The notes under the pieces are model-generated. The model was not told the origin of the DNA. It saw nothing but the letters and a program-made list of their open reading frames with translations, and did not search any database. A DNA stretch of 39,047 nucleotides, taken from the NCBI GenBank assembly GCA_019633425.1, contig WSUB01000266.1:1-39047 (forward strand). The letters run 5' to 3'. Each line of letters starts with the position of its first letter. Positions within the stretch are counted from its first letter, which is position 1. A program made the position numbers and the translations under genes. Shown piece by piece: positions 10,765 through 21,626 of this stretch. Origin of the DNA: Tulasnella sp. 424. Its lineage: Eukaryota > Basidiomycota > Agaricomycetes > Cantharellales > Tulasnellaceae.

Positions 10765-11530
10765 CATCACAGTTGCAAGTGAGTAGACATCAAATAAACC
10801 GTGATCAAAGATTTACGGTACGTATGCACCCTCTAACTAGGACTCGGGTGGTTCCGCTGCTGGCGCCTGACGCGGAGGCTCGTCGCTTGCAAAATTTAAA
10901 ACGTCAAAAAACCAAAGGAAGAGCATTGTCCATGAATAGAAGTCAAATGTGTTGTAATCGATTACTCACCTCGAGTGTGCACCGTCTTGTTAGGATTCGG
11001 CCCAGGAGTGATTTGCAGCGGCCAGTGACGCCCCAACGGCCTAGGCTCGTCGCTTGCAAAATCCAGGATGTTTGTGGCCAAACGAACAGCAGACGTGAGT
11101 AGACATCAAATAAACCGTAATCAAAGACTTACTTACGGTGCATAGGTACCCTCTTACTAGGACTCGGGTGGGAAGTAGTCCTGCTGCTGACGCCCGACGC
11201 GGAGGCTCGTCGCTTGGGAAAGTTAAGACGTCGGAAACCAAAGGAAGAGCATCGCACGTGAGTAGAACTCAACGTGTTGTGATGGAATACTCACCTGGCA
11301 TGTCCATCGTCTTCAAGTTGTTAGGATTCGGGGGGAAAGTGATCCGCTGCTGCCAACGATACCCCGACAGCCCAGGCTTGTCGCTTGCGAAATCCAGGAT
11401 GTCGGTGCCTAAATGGACAGCATAACACGTGAGTAGACACCAAACAGATTGGTATTGAAGACTCGCCGTGCACATGCACTCTTGTTCAGGACGAGACGTC
11501 GGAAGCTGTAGTCTGGGGAACATCCCGGCG
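10765..11530. repeat. ~163-bp tandem array with donor-like motifs on both strands
   Basis: GTGAGTAGA-type words recur at about 10779, 10933 (degenerate), 11095, 11259 and 11430, spacing near 160. Two monomer types alternate: one with AGGACTCGGGTGG (10839, 11158), the other with AGGATTCGG (10992, 11321). Each unit also carries GCTCGTCGCTTG or a near copy. About 45 bp after each plus-strand donor-like word comes ACTTAC or ACTCACC, which is a donor on the minus strand. Plus-strand acceptor-like ends (CTTACTAG, TTGTTAG) are present. Frames are open only in parts, so coding status is unclear. The layout parallels the array at 1-960, but the sequences do not clearly match. Confidence 0.65.
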
Positions 11531-12290
11531 TCCCAGTCATCCAGACCAAGTCATCTTTCCATTCTTTCCGACACGACGGCCACCAGTGGAAGCCAAAAAA
11601 ACAAGCACGGACTAGCGGCCTAGAGCTTGCGCTCGAAAAGCTGGACGTTCGGTGTTTGATGTATGGCTGCCTTTTGCTTTTGCACCTCGCTGACTGGCGT
11701 TGCATCTTTTGTTCAGGTCAACGGTCAACTCGACCTCGGGCTTACCATTTGTTGAAGACTGGATAGATAGCAGCACGTAACACTGGAAGACTGGCATGCG
11801 AGCTCCGTGCTTAGCTCTTGAAATTGGTTGCAATTGGAGTCTACTCATATAGTCATTAATATTGCGATGGTTGGTCGGTCCCACCTGTGCATATTACCGA
11901 TAAGTCCGTTAAGCAAATCTCCACTTGAACCGACCCACCAGCGTCCCACCATCGCCTCCTTCCATGCCCACTTTTCCACTATTTTCTCCACATCGTGCCT
12001 CGAATCTCTCTGTCAGCTACCCACCATGGTGGCACTCTAGCATTGTCTAGACCGTCATGCAGTCATCGAAGTGACGGCACAACTCTACAATAGGCCTGGA
12101 CTACGTCAACATCAGCGCTCCCCCATCAAATCGGACTTGCTCGACCCTCTCGCAGCCACCAGTGCTATATGTACCATTCAAACTTATTGGTTTCTTGCTC
12201 GAAGAAACTGCTATTGATGGACGAGACGTCAGCAAGTGGGAATGCCAGGACGGCTTGACATCAGATGTCGCCACCGTCTAGGCTATACTC
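11531..12290. other. No gene seen
   Basis: Reading frames are short and overlapping on both strands. A 12-bp palindrome CCACCATGGTGG lies at 12021-12032. Nothing else was identified. Confidence 0.4.
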
Positions 12291-12496
12291 GCCTGTTCAC
12301 AAGCTTTGCCTTGAGCAGAGAGATGCCCGGAAGGTGAGCCTCACGTTACTATATACGATTAATACTCATGTCCCCTCTCGATGCACAGCCAGTTCCCTAT
12401 TGCCCCAGCTGTGTCGCGACATGACCAACGACGACCGAAACGGAGCCCATTTACGCTTGCCTCTGCAACACGCGCGCATGTATTTTTCGCCTTTAG
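12291..12496 (+). pseudogene. Cys-rich relic resembling the metal-binding exon of the exon-array gene
   Basis: A frame ending HKLCLEQRDARK reaches a GTGAGC donor at 12334; the intron ends at 12388 (GATGCACAG). The following exon reads PVPYCPSCVAT, a TGA stop at 12422-12424, then EPIYACLCNTRACIF and TAG. The Cys pattern (C-x2-C, about 15 residues, C-x-C, C) and the P-I before C-x-C recall exon 9 of the gene at 7335-9605, where the spacing is C-x2-C-x11-C-x-C. The His residues are not conserved. Homology is plausible but short, and the in-frame TGA marks it as dead if it was ever a gene. Confidence 0.3.
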
Positions 12497-12514
12497 GTCG
12501 ACCTTAGCTCTCCT

Positions 12515-12846
12515 GCAAGTTGATCGTGCATCAGTGCATCCGTCAATCCTCCTGTCTGAACCAAAGGTCGATATCGCGACAACCCGTCCCATAAACCAAA
12601 CGCGACCCGGACCAGCCGGCCACGCAGCACGCAAAGCTAAGCAGCATCCTCGCCATCACATTTAAACATTGATTCGCAAGTTGACCGTGCATCAGTGTGT
12701 CCGTCAATCCTCCCGCCTGAATCAACGGACCATACGCCAACAACCCGTCCCATTAGCCCATTAGCCAAACGCGACTCGGACCAGCTGGCCACGCAGCACG
12801 CAAAGCTCAGCAGTACCCTCGCCGTCAAATTTAAACATCGATTACT
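12515..12846. repeat. 161-bp direct duplication
   Basis: Copies start at 12515 and 12676. They share CGTGCATCAGTG, CCGTCAATCCTCC, ACAACCCGTCCCAT, GGCCACGCAGCACGCAAAGCT and a TTTAAACAT end, with small indels making the second copy about 170 bp. No gene is seen. Confidence 0.85.
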
Positions 12847-12959
12847 TGAAGCAACCGGCCGGCAATGGACTGAGGACAGGTCATCCTTGCCTCGTGGCAT
12901 TCCAGATGTCTTCGGGCATCTTGTGTGGCACCTGGTTCTTTGTCCGTCCCCAGCAAGAG

Positions 12960-13447
12960 GAGAGAGGGGATGATCATGCCATCATGGCCGCTCTCTCTAG
13001 CCTCACTCCCCTTTCAACTTTGACCGCATATAAGACCTCCCCATCCCCTCTTCCCCTCTTGGCCCCAACCTTCCCTTCCGCTTCAGTCTCGCCGCCCACC
13101 TCAAGAAAAGCCCCCCCGGCACCCCATCGTCTCCGCTCAAGCTCGTTTTCGTCTCTCTCGGCTAGTTGCCCTGCGGAACATCTGCACAACAAGCTCCCTC
13201 CTTCACTGGTTGTTGCAATTGCATCCGCCAGCACTCTTCATCGCTTTTGGTAGGTTTCGAACTTGGTCTCTAAATCGGGGTAGGACTGATCCTTCTACTG
13301 CAGGTTGTTCACCGTCGGTCTACCGGTTTACCATCAATATCTTTGGTGCGCGTTTTCGTCTAGGCAGATTCATTCATATGTCCCTAACTTCTCTCTTGCT
13401 AAACCAAGTCGCTCTTGCCAATTCCCCCCATCCTGAAACGAGTCTCC
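12960..13447 (+). promoter_or_regulatory. Probable promoter and spliced leader of the first F-box gene
   Basis: A TATA-like CATATAAG lies at 13027-13034. A CT-rich stretch follows, typical of fungal leaders. A plausible leader intron runs from 13250 (GTAGGT) to 13303 (CTACTGCAG). The main ATG is at 13448. A frame starting at 12983 reads across the TATA-like box and looks non-coding. Confidence 0.4.
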
Positions 13448-15187
13448 ATGCCTCCCGCTCATCCCCAAAAGCCTGTTGTCGGCTTTGAAGATGATGCCCC
13501 AGCCACCTTCCAGAACGGTCTCCGCCCCCACGTCATGCGGATTCCCGAGCTAGTCGAGCTCATCATCAGTCTAGGAGAGCTGAACCGTAAAGACCTTGTT
13601 TCCCTTGCTCTTCTTTGTAGAGCCACCCGGGGTCCAGCCCTCGATGCACTCTGGAAAACCGTTGCCGATCTTAGGTTTCTCTGGAAGCTTCTTGATCCCA
13701 GTGCTGTAACCTTTTCTAAAGACCATCTGGTAAGAACCTCTACTATTACTCTCCTCCTTTTTTGAGCTAACGCAGTCCCTATAAGGAAATTACCCGCCCC
13801 TTGACACCCTTTGACTGGGGCCGCTGGTATTACTACTCCCACCGGATCAAATATGTCACCAATGCGGTCATTCCGTCAATCGATGAGGTGTCGTTCGCGA
13901 ATCTTACCGCGTCTGTTGGTCAGGTTACGGTCGGGGAACCCCTCCTTCCTAACCTTCGCGGGTCCACAGCGACCCTTTGGACCAACAGTCCGTCCAATTG
14001 CCTCGTCCAGGAGTTTCTACTTAGGGGATCGTATGTCCGTGAAGTAGGCATAACTCTCCACCCTCATCCTGTCCGGTTCTCCGAAATGGGCCACGTCTAC
14101 GATGATGGAGATGTTGGAGATGTCTTCATCCCCACCTTCGATACCTTGCGGAAAGATACGCTATCCAGCCTCAGTATATCCCTCTTCACTCGTCACAACT
14201 ACAGCCCTTCCATCTCGCCATACATCCTGACCTTCCGCAACATCACCTGATTGACATTAGGTCAAGGAACACGGAGCTTGTTCCTCCTCGAGGGCCTCTG
14301 GCAACTCCCGCTTCTTGAACGCCTCAATTTTCGTCGGGGGTGGGACTTCCAGTCCCTTCCTCATCCCATGGATATTGGAGCTGCCTTCCGATCTCTCCGC
14401 GTCCTGTTCGCCCCGCCGGTGGTCGCTTGCTACGTATTACAGAGATGCAGCGGCCCCCTCGCCCAAGTTCATGTCACGGAGCAAGGACTGAGCTCTGAGT
14501 GGGCTGCCCTGACCTTCGGTACTGTTATCGAACAACTAGTCCGCCATGGCGATACGTTGAACGTGTTAGATTGGATTGTTGGAAGCGATGTTCCCCCAGC
14601 ACTCTGCTGTGCGTCCGCTCTGATGCCCCTGATCAACTGTCCACGCATCAATACCCTGCGCGTTGCTGGCTTTCAACCCCCCACCAATGATCAACTACAA
14701 AGTTTCGGGGATGCCTGGCACAACAAACTCCGGGGACTTAGCTGGAGCATTCGGGGCTCTTGGCACGAAGAGAGGCAAAGACTAGTCAAACAAACACTCG
14801 TGTTTGGAAGTGCCCTCCCAACCCTGGATGCGGTTATTGCGCTCGCCGACCGTTGTCCCCAGCTCCAGCAACTCTCGATCCCTGTAGACACTCGGGTGGG
14901 CTACGCTGTTGACGATATCACCTACCTCACCGATATGGTATCATTCAACGTCTGTCAATGGGTTGTCAATCCAGGTGACTGCGAGGAGCTGCGCGACTTG
15001 ATCTTGAAGCTTGTACCAACTCAAAGCATCATAGGTTGGCGAGGATTCGGTGAGCGTAGTCCGCGGTTTCGGATGTGGAAGAGCTTGACAGAAGTAGAGG
15101 TGTGTCGATCCAGATCATAAATGGCTTCTTATCTCATCGCAGCTAACATGCACCCCTCTTTAGTCTACCCGAGTCACCGTCCTGTAA
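13448..15187 (+). pseudogene. F-box/LRR-like protein, copy 1, one in-frame TGA
   Basis: Exons 13448-13729, 13786-15099 and 15164-15187 join in phase, with introns 13730-13785 (GTAAGA...CTATAAG) and 15100-15163 (GTGTGT, branch GCTAAC, CTCTTTAG). The N-terminus carries an F-box-like helix set (MRIPELVELIISL, LALLCRATRGPALDALWKTV), the usual start of basidiomycete F-box proteins that recruit substrates to SCF ubiquitin ligases. The rest is Leu-rich in irregular repeats (LWQLPLLERLNF, CPRINTLRVAGF). Full length would be about 539 aa. A TGA at 14248-14250 stops the frame after ~248 codons, though the same frame stays open and similar to copy 2 beyond it. An 87-nt cryptic intron (14174-14260, branch CTGAT, acceptor ATTAG) would remove the stop in frame, but it would also delete a segment kept in copy 2. 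Confidence 0.7.
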
Positions 15188-15838
15188 GTCCGGGCTATGA
15201 GGACTGCCCACCAGGGCTCGAACGCAGTCTATTTCGGGATTCTGCACCAAAGCTTTATGTAGTCTGTTGCCTATCTTAAGACTCGTACGAAATAATACAA
15301 TTAGTCAATTAAGTGATCCTTCGATTTTGAATGAGACTTGGCATTGCAGTACTAGGTCTGATTCCTTTTCCCGCTTGCTGAGAGAGAGTAAGGCGTTGGG
15401 AAGTTTGGTCCTACAATGCCGTTTTGATAGCGGTTTCAGCTTTGGCTCAATGGATCTTGTTGTTGGGACCACATGGCTAGCGTTAAGCCATGCTGTCATC
15501 AGATCAACAGTTAGGGGTTGACCAACAATCGCACCCGCAAACCCGGCTCACGAGGACTCCGTCCCATCAAATATTCTATCAAAGAACGATATATTAGGTA
15601 TATTGTCCTATCCTAATTGTCCCATCAGCACCTCAAAACAACCCATGGTCATCCGTTAGCAGACAACGCTGCGAAGTTAACAAAACAGACTGAGGGTGGC
15701 GCGATCCCAGGATCACGGGATGAGCTCCGTTGGTTCTTTCACGGCCTTGAGCGGGTTCTTGCACCGTCTTTCGCCACCGGAGTTGAGAACTGATCACCGA
15801 CAACCAATAAGTGGTATGACGAGTAACTTGTAAGTAAT
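15188..15838. other. No gene seen
   Basis: Only short frames occur. A GGGCTCGAAC word near 15212 recalls a tRNA T-loop in reverse, but the arms do not pair and no A-box was found. Confidence 0.4.
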
Positions 15839-16692
15839 ATGGCTCTGTTGCGTGCAGGACTGGACTATTTTGTTAGGTCACTCCAGGTGGCATCGTCCAC
15901 CCGCCCAATCCGTTTTCCGTCAGAACTGATGGACCTTAGACGCTTCGCAGTTGCGACAAGAATCTGGAATCGCTTTCGGGACACCCCGTTATTCAATAGT
16001 CCCGGTGTTGTCACCGGTGAGTACCTGTAATAGAACTCTTGCCTTCTTACTCAGTCACCGTGATCGAAGCAGGGCTCCGCTTCGCAGCGGCAATGGCTGC
16101 CATCCCGCCATCCGGCTCTTCGAAAGATCTATTAGCCATCGTGACAAAAGTACAAAAGGACCGGAGCCGGGGACCTAGCCCTCAGATGCCCACATCAGCC
16201 CAAGGTGAATCGCCGTCTCCAACTTTCCTTTAAGGGTTCTAATGCCCCTTCCAGGGCTCGTCAAGCAGGTCGTCCCAGCATCCGGTCTCAAAGACAAGTT
16301 GTACGTTATTAATCTAGCTCTTCGACTTACAGGGAGCATTCGAGCTCTGTACATGTCATCTTTGCGGCGATTCCAAATTGTCGACTCCATCCAAATATAC
16401 CAGGGCGCGGCGGCTTGCCTTAGTGCTTTGTGCGACGTCTTGTCACTTTCAGTGGGATTTGGTTGGATTTTTCTAAGTGTGAGTGTAGTCGGCACCGGGT
16501 CTTTGAGCTAGAGCAACTAAGGTTTAGGATTCGCAGGACAGGATAATTATTCTATCCTTTCCCGTATTATATGATGTTCTGTCCGAAGCTTCCCTGGTTT
16601 TGGCGTACTTCGCAGCTTTGTTCCTTGCTGTAGGAGTTGGATGTTTGAGTGTGGGTGTAAAGGGCAGATTCATGCAAATAGAGGACATCTAA
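15839..16692 (+). CDS. Small predicted membrane protein, four exons
   Basis: Exons 15839-16016, 16073-16204, 16255-16478 and 16537-16692 keep phase (1, 1, 0) and give 229 aa ending in TAA. Introns have GTGAGT or GTGAAT donors and CAG acceptors. The N-terminal half is polar. The C-terminal half holds two hydrophobic segments, one around AAACLSALCDVLSLSVGFGW and one around LVLAYFAALFLAVGVGCLSV, so it is probably a membrane anchor. A nearer acceptor at 16054 would add six residues. No family was recognised. The last hydrophobic segment resembles the end of the fragment at 35819-36232 (both end LSVG after an alanine-rich helix), which may mean distant paralogy. Confidence 0.55.
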
Positions 16693-17765
16693 CAGTTCTG
16701 TTCTCGAGACAGAACGCGTTCGGACTACGTTTGCTTAAAGAGACCAGATGGCTCATGGTAAGGTCACTCACTATTCATACATCAGCGCTCGCTCACCAGA
16801 GCGAACCTTGTTAGCATACTATTATACTCAAAATAATCGACGAAGCGGAGGACTTCCTGCTCCTGAAGGATATGTTTGTCCAGGAGCAAGTCCTCGAGGA
16901 TCCCGCCGGCTCGTGCGAACGGTCTTGAACTGAACACATCATCCCATTTCATTATTCGGATGGCTCTACCTTAGGATTACTATTGGAGAGCTCTTTTGAG
17001 AACAGAGATCCTATATTTGAATCCAGGCGTAGGGTTATCACTTCATGATCATATAATCTGGAGCGACTTGTCATAGCCACAAATATCATACCCTTGCTCG
17101 TTCCAGAGGATCTACTTAATGGTTGTGTTTATTGACTGATTTTATGCGGCATGGTTAGAGAGATGGAGCTGCCTGAAATAACAAGTCAAGGGAAGGGGGC
17201 AAGCGCGAAGCGGAGCCTGAGGTCGTTAGTTACCAAATCGTTGGCATAATATCTCTCATGCAAACCCCAAAAATTTTCCTATAGTCAGAGGGCTCGGATT
17301 CCCTCAAAGGCAACCTTGAGGGAAGCTCTATGCTCTGGTGAGATGCAATTGAGAACGTTTTGAGGGACGTTCTTCCGGAACCAATCGCGAAGTCCGCTCT
17401 ATCGTATCCTCAACACGCGACCTCGGCAGAGCTTTTAATTCCCAGTTTGTCTAAGGATGAGTCTGTCAAGGGCGTCGTCTGGACGATGGGGTGACCCTGA
17501 ACTCTTAAAGTGAACGGAGCTTAGGAGTTCTGCCGGGGGACGGGATTGCGCCCAAAGCACCGACATCACTTCCCCTGCGTTCCGTCCACTAGTCTGTCCA
17601 TGTCCCTTCGCCGTCGGAACTTTTGATCATACTAACTCCACTGACTAACCGACCGTGTTATTTCACAGCACAACGGCGCCAATACTGCGCCTGGGGTTAA
17701 CGTGACGCGGCGGACTTTCAGCTTACATCATCCAAGCCACCAACGTATCCCTTTCAACCACCAAT
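16693..17765. other. Intergenic; one hairpin and probable promoter of the WD40-like gene
   Basis: No convincing gene. An inverted repeat lies at 16849-16894: AGGACTT and GCTCCTG on the left, with a 3-nt bulge between them, pair with CAGGAGCAAGTCCT on the right across a 15-nt loop. The last few hundred bases before 17766 probably carry the promoter of the next gene, though no clear TATA box was found. Confidence 0.35.
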
Positions 17766-19591
17766 ATGTCGTCCAAAGGCATCACCCCATATCATTGCGT
17801 TACAAAAAGCGAGAGATTCCATACCCGGAATATCACTGCTGTTTCTTTGTCACCTAGTGCCTCGTTTCTTGTGACAGCTGGGGAGGATGGGACCATTTTT
17901 TTCTACAAAATCCTCTCAAAACAGGCCATTCTGTTCATTCACTTCGAGCACCCGGTGTATCCCACAAGCATGATCTGGCCGTTGGAGTCCAGACTGGTCG
18001 TCGGGCTGTCGGATGGGGCAGTAGAGCTGTACGAGTTTGATTCAGAGCAGGTGCGATCATCGTGGTTTGGAGTCTGGACGACGAGAGCGAAGTCTGATGT
18101 ATTGTAACCGCCCTGGGTTCATAGGGAACCATCCAACTTGCCGAAGTTATCTCCAAAGTTCAAAAGAGAGCCATTAGTCAACTCGCTTACGATGTATCTC
18201 CTTCAAGGATTGCGACAGGAGCTGAGTGTACTTTCGAGATCTATCGCAGAAGTGGGATATAACTTAGCCATTCTCTTGATCCGAGACACTGACATTTATT
18301 ATAAATCAGTCATTCAGAAGTCTGGCGTTGTTGCTTGGACTCTGGAGGCCTCTTTGGTCGCCGACTCGTCTGATGGAGGGCTCATCAGCGGATTGCACTT
18401 TCTGGGGACTCCCACTGGGACCCTACTCATTACACATGCTCGAGCGGGAATTTCGTAATTCGCAATACTTATTGATTCATCCCATCATCACACTCACAGT
18501 TCGTCTCATAGATTATGGGACTCAGAGAGAGATCTCGAGAGACAAGACTATAGAGGAATGTGAGTGAGACCATGGATGATTCCGCAATTGCTGCTCTAAG
18601 TAATTCATAGTGCTTCATCGGACGTCTGGGAAGATACCCTGGTCCTCTCATGCTTGGAACAGACCCTTGAAGTTCTAGAGTTGCTCCCCAACGCTCCCTG
18701 GTTTCGCACAAAGAATCGGGTCAATATTCCAAGAATCGAAGGTAGAAACTTCCGAACACCGGTCAAGATGGTCTCTTCCACCCTTGTGGCAGTTGCCCTA
18801 TCGTCAGGTGCAGCGCGGGTTTACGACGTGAGTTTGAGGGACTATCGCCTTGTGACAAACGGTGGGTCGTGGAATACCCGGAAATTACGTGTTGCCTGAG
18901 TTTGTTCTGGTCTTCAAGGTGGTGACCATCTAGTCAGCAACATTGCGGTGGGCAAATTTGATTGTTCAGTCTGTTAGGGCTTAGCTTGCCGTTTCTGGTG
19001 ACAGGCATCCAAAGAATACTTCGTGATCGGGACGGCTAATGAGAAGAACTCATCTGGATCTGCTATCATCTACAGTCAGACAAAATCCGGTACAAGTCGT
19101 GTCTATCACCTTGGCCAGGTACACCCTAACGTAAACCTCAGCTTCAGAAGTCCCTCAAGACGACAGGACAGTAGCAATGCATCAACACACGCAACTTCAT
19201 CTCGAGTATCTCGATCGGGTCAAAGCAAAACGAGAGCACAATCACGGGCGTTCTTATTCGGTATGAACTCAATACTCAGGGCTTGCAACGTAGGAAGTTA
19301 ACCTTTGATTGTTAGCCTTTCCTTTTTCTGTTGGCGACTACTGTCCTCGTCGCCGTGGTCGCTCATTTAAGGGGTCTGACTGAATTGGATTCTTTGAAGT
19401 CCGTTCTCCTTGGTTTCATCCCCCCATCATCTCGGTTCGAGGCCACAGAAGTCGAGTTCAACTCTCTGTCTACCCCATTGAAGGGTGCTCTGTACCAACG
19501 TCAGGAAGAGTTCCCCAACACAACCCCAAACCCGACTCCTTTTATCTCTACCGCGACACTTGACTCAGAGTCCGATTCTCCACAGAAGTAG
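17766..19591 (+). CDS. WD40-like beta-propeller protein with C-terminal membrane segment
   Basis: Exon 1 (17766-18050) and the start of exon 2 (18125, after a GTGCGA...TTCATAG intron) encode WD40-style blades: ITAVSLSPSASFLVTAGEDG, then LVVGLSDGAVELYEF, then LAYDVSPSRIATGAE. Later pieces carry LISGLHFLGTPTGTLLITH, VALSSGAARVYD and YFVIGTANEKNSSGSAIIY. The last part (19316-19591) begins with a single hydrophobic helix (FLFLLATTVLVAVVAHL) followed by a polar tail ending SDSPQK. Such propellers usually act as protein-interaction platforms; the membrane segment suggests anchoring. I could not join all exons in phase: a TAA follows RRSGI in exon 2, and the joins near 18260 and 19260 do not fit cleanly. 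The gene may be decayed or have unusual splice sites. Confidence 0.5.
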
Positions 19592-19876
19592 GGACATGAT
19601 TGCATGTGGAAGGCTACCATTGACCTCTATACGAATATTTACATCATCTCTGCGACGTCACGGTGTATATATTATGTAAATGATCATTTGTTAGAAACTG
19701 GGGTCGTAAAGATGAAGGTCGTTATCGGGATGGGCTGGTTGGAACCGGGATAGTGGAGATATGTGTATAATAAAATGGTCGCACCCGACCCTCCGTACGA
19801 CCCTTGCAGTCATTCCCGGCTCCATACAGGTCAGGGGTTCCCGAAGAGACAGTGCGATCAAGTATAACATAGACCG

Positions 19877-21626
19877 TTACTGGATGTCAACTCTGGCAGA
19901 GACGGGTTATGAGAGAGCCAACCATGGTATTGCGCCCAAGAACGTACCGACGGCATCGATCCATAACCTCCTTCCAAACGCGGTAATGATTCTCCAAGGA
20001 AGCTGAACCCTTATAGACGTCCCACCCAACGATACTACTTGGGGACGTGATGTGCTGAACAAAGTTGAAAAGGTCATCTTGACCATCCTCCTGAACCAAC
20101 CATTGGCTGACATCTACAACAGCAGATTGAGGCAGTGCCCTAACGGGGTCATTGACTGGACCGGATCTTGCGTCCACGGGGAGGCACAGAATCCGCAGCA
20201 ATTGACAGCGGCTGACAAGGTAGCTGACGGCATCGGGTGTGGCGAGAGGACGTTGGTCATCCGGTCGTAGAGTCTCTAGCGGCGGCCCATCTTGACTGCG
20301 AGAAGTAGGAGCCAGCCAGGTCAGAACCTGGAGTTGGGTCCATTCCCGACTCAATCGACCTATGTCGCGATTGGTGGGAGGATAAAAACCCATCAGGCGG
20401 ACAATCTCCATCGCCTGACATTGGCTTAACGGGATTAAGAGCCGTGGGTCCCTGGCTGAAGACAGGGCTCTCGAGGACACTTTGCACTGGAACGACATGA
20501 GAGTGCTGGAGGAGCGCAGGAGCTGGCAAACGATAGCCTGAAAGGTGGCGTCGGTGATATTCTCTTGCTGCCCAATCACGACTTGGCGCATGGATTGATC
20601 TCTACAGCGCAGAAGAAGATAGGAGGCTATCTCTGTGGGAGCATGGAGAGTGTGGAGCCTGGGGAAAGGCGGTACAAAGGTGGTTGAAGGAAGCGGATCG
20701 AAAGTCCAAGACTCTCCGAGCGTCAAGCTTTCCAGCAACGGAAGCCTCTGTAGGCTTTCGAGAAGTTGAACGCTTGGAGTACCTCGGCTCAAGGTTAGGT
20801 CTATTAAACCATAGAATCGTGGGATGATGGCGGCAATGACCGCCTGAAGCTGATACGGAGCGTGGACCATCAGACCAAGTGACCGGATGTGGGGTCAGAG
20901 TCGGGCCAGTGTTGGCAGAATCCGCTCGGCTATGGCATCGCTATCATGCCTGCTCGCCTGGTGTTGCTGTCGCTCTTGCCTTCCCGGTCGAATGGTAAGT
21001 GATACATGATCGATGGCAGGTCCCTGGAGAAGGAGGTCGTGTAAGACTGTGCTGAGTGGATCGTCCGTCCAGATCGTGGAGAGAAGACTTTGAAGTCGGG
21101 GAAGCAGTCGACGCTCTTTGGAATAAAGTGATATCGCCGGGGCTAGGAGGGCAATGGAAATGGCATCTGTACGGGGAATGCGGGCTGCGCTAATCCGAAG
21201 GATCCGGGAGGAATAGAAGTTCCATCGCGCCCAGGACTGCGTGTTGTCGATATCTTGACGAATAATCTACAAGAAGGGATTTAATATACCATCTCCCTGG
21301 TTAGGGAAAGAGGAAGAACGCACAAGGCGATTGTTTACGTCGACAAAGGCAGTGGTATCAGGCCACAGTCTCCATAACGGATTCAACGTTGGCAAAGTGG
21401 CCCAGATGCGATCCAGAGCGGCTTCATGCAGCAACCGGCATACGAGAGCCAGAGCAACACAGTCTTCGGTGAAAAGATGGCCAACTATCATGTGCTGAAT
21501 TTCGGTGATGCATAGGGCACGATGGCAAGCTTTGGATTTGTGGGAAGGAATAAGGTAAACTTGGCAGGGAAGGATTGAGGTTTGCGAAAGCTCTGTCAAG
21601 CCTCGCATGGGTTCGTAAGGGGGCAT
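19877..21626 (-). pseudogene. F-box/LRR-like protein, copy 2, one in-frame TGA
   Basis: Minus-strand exons 21626-21324 and 21266-19948, with a likely last exon 19892-19877 (VDIQ then TAA). Intron 1 is 57 nt (GTGCGT...CTTGTAG) and sits at the same place and phase as in copy 1. Exon 1 has the F-box-like part (ITEIQHMIVGHLF, LALVCRLLHEAALDRIWATL). Clear matches to copy 1 run along the whole length: WARWNFYSSRI with WGRWYYYSHRI, GFYPPTN with GFQPPTN, and CLPVDARSG with SIPVDTRVG. A TGA at 20895-20897 breaks exon 2 at about codon 224. It is at a different site from the copy 1 stop, so the two breaks arose separately. The long open part after it (20870 to 19887) would not be made as drawn unless the stop is bypassed. 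Confidence 0.7.

Noticed and set aside
12846..13253. Ser/Pro-rich plus-strand frame upstream of the first F-box gene
   Set aside because: It reads over a TATA-like box and a CT-rich leader, so it is better explained as promoter and 5' UTR.
15200..15270. Possible tRNA on the minus strand from a GTTCGAGCCC word
   Set aside because: The arms around the loop do not pair and no A-box or acceptor stem was found.
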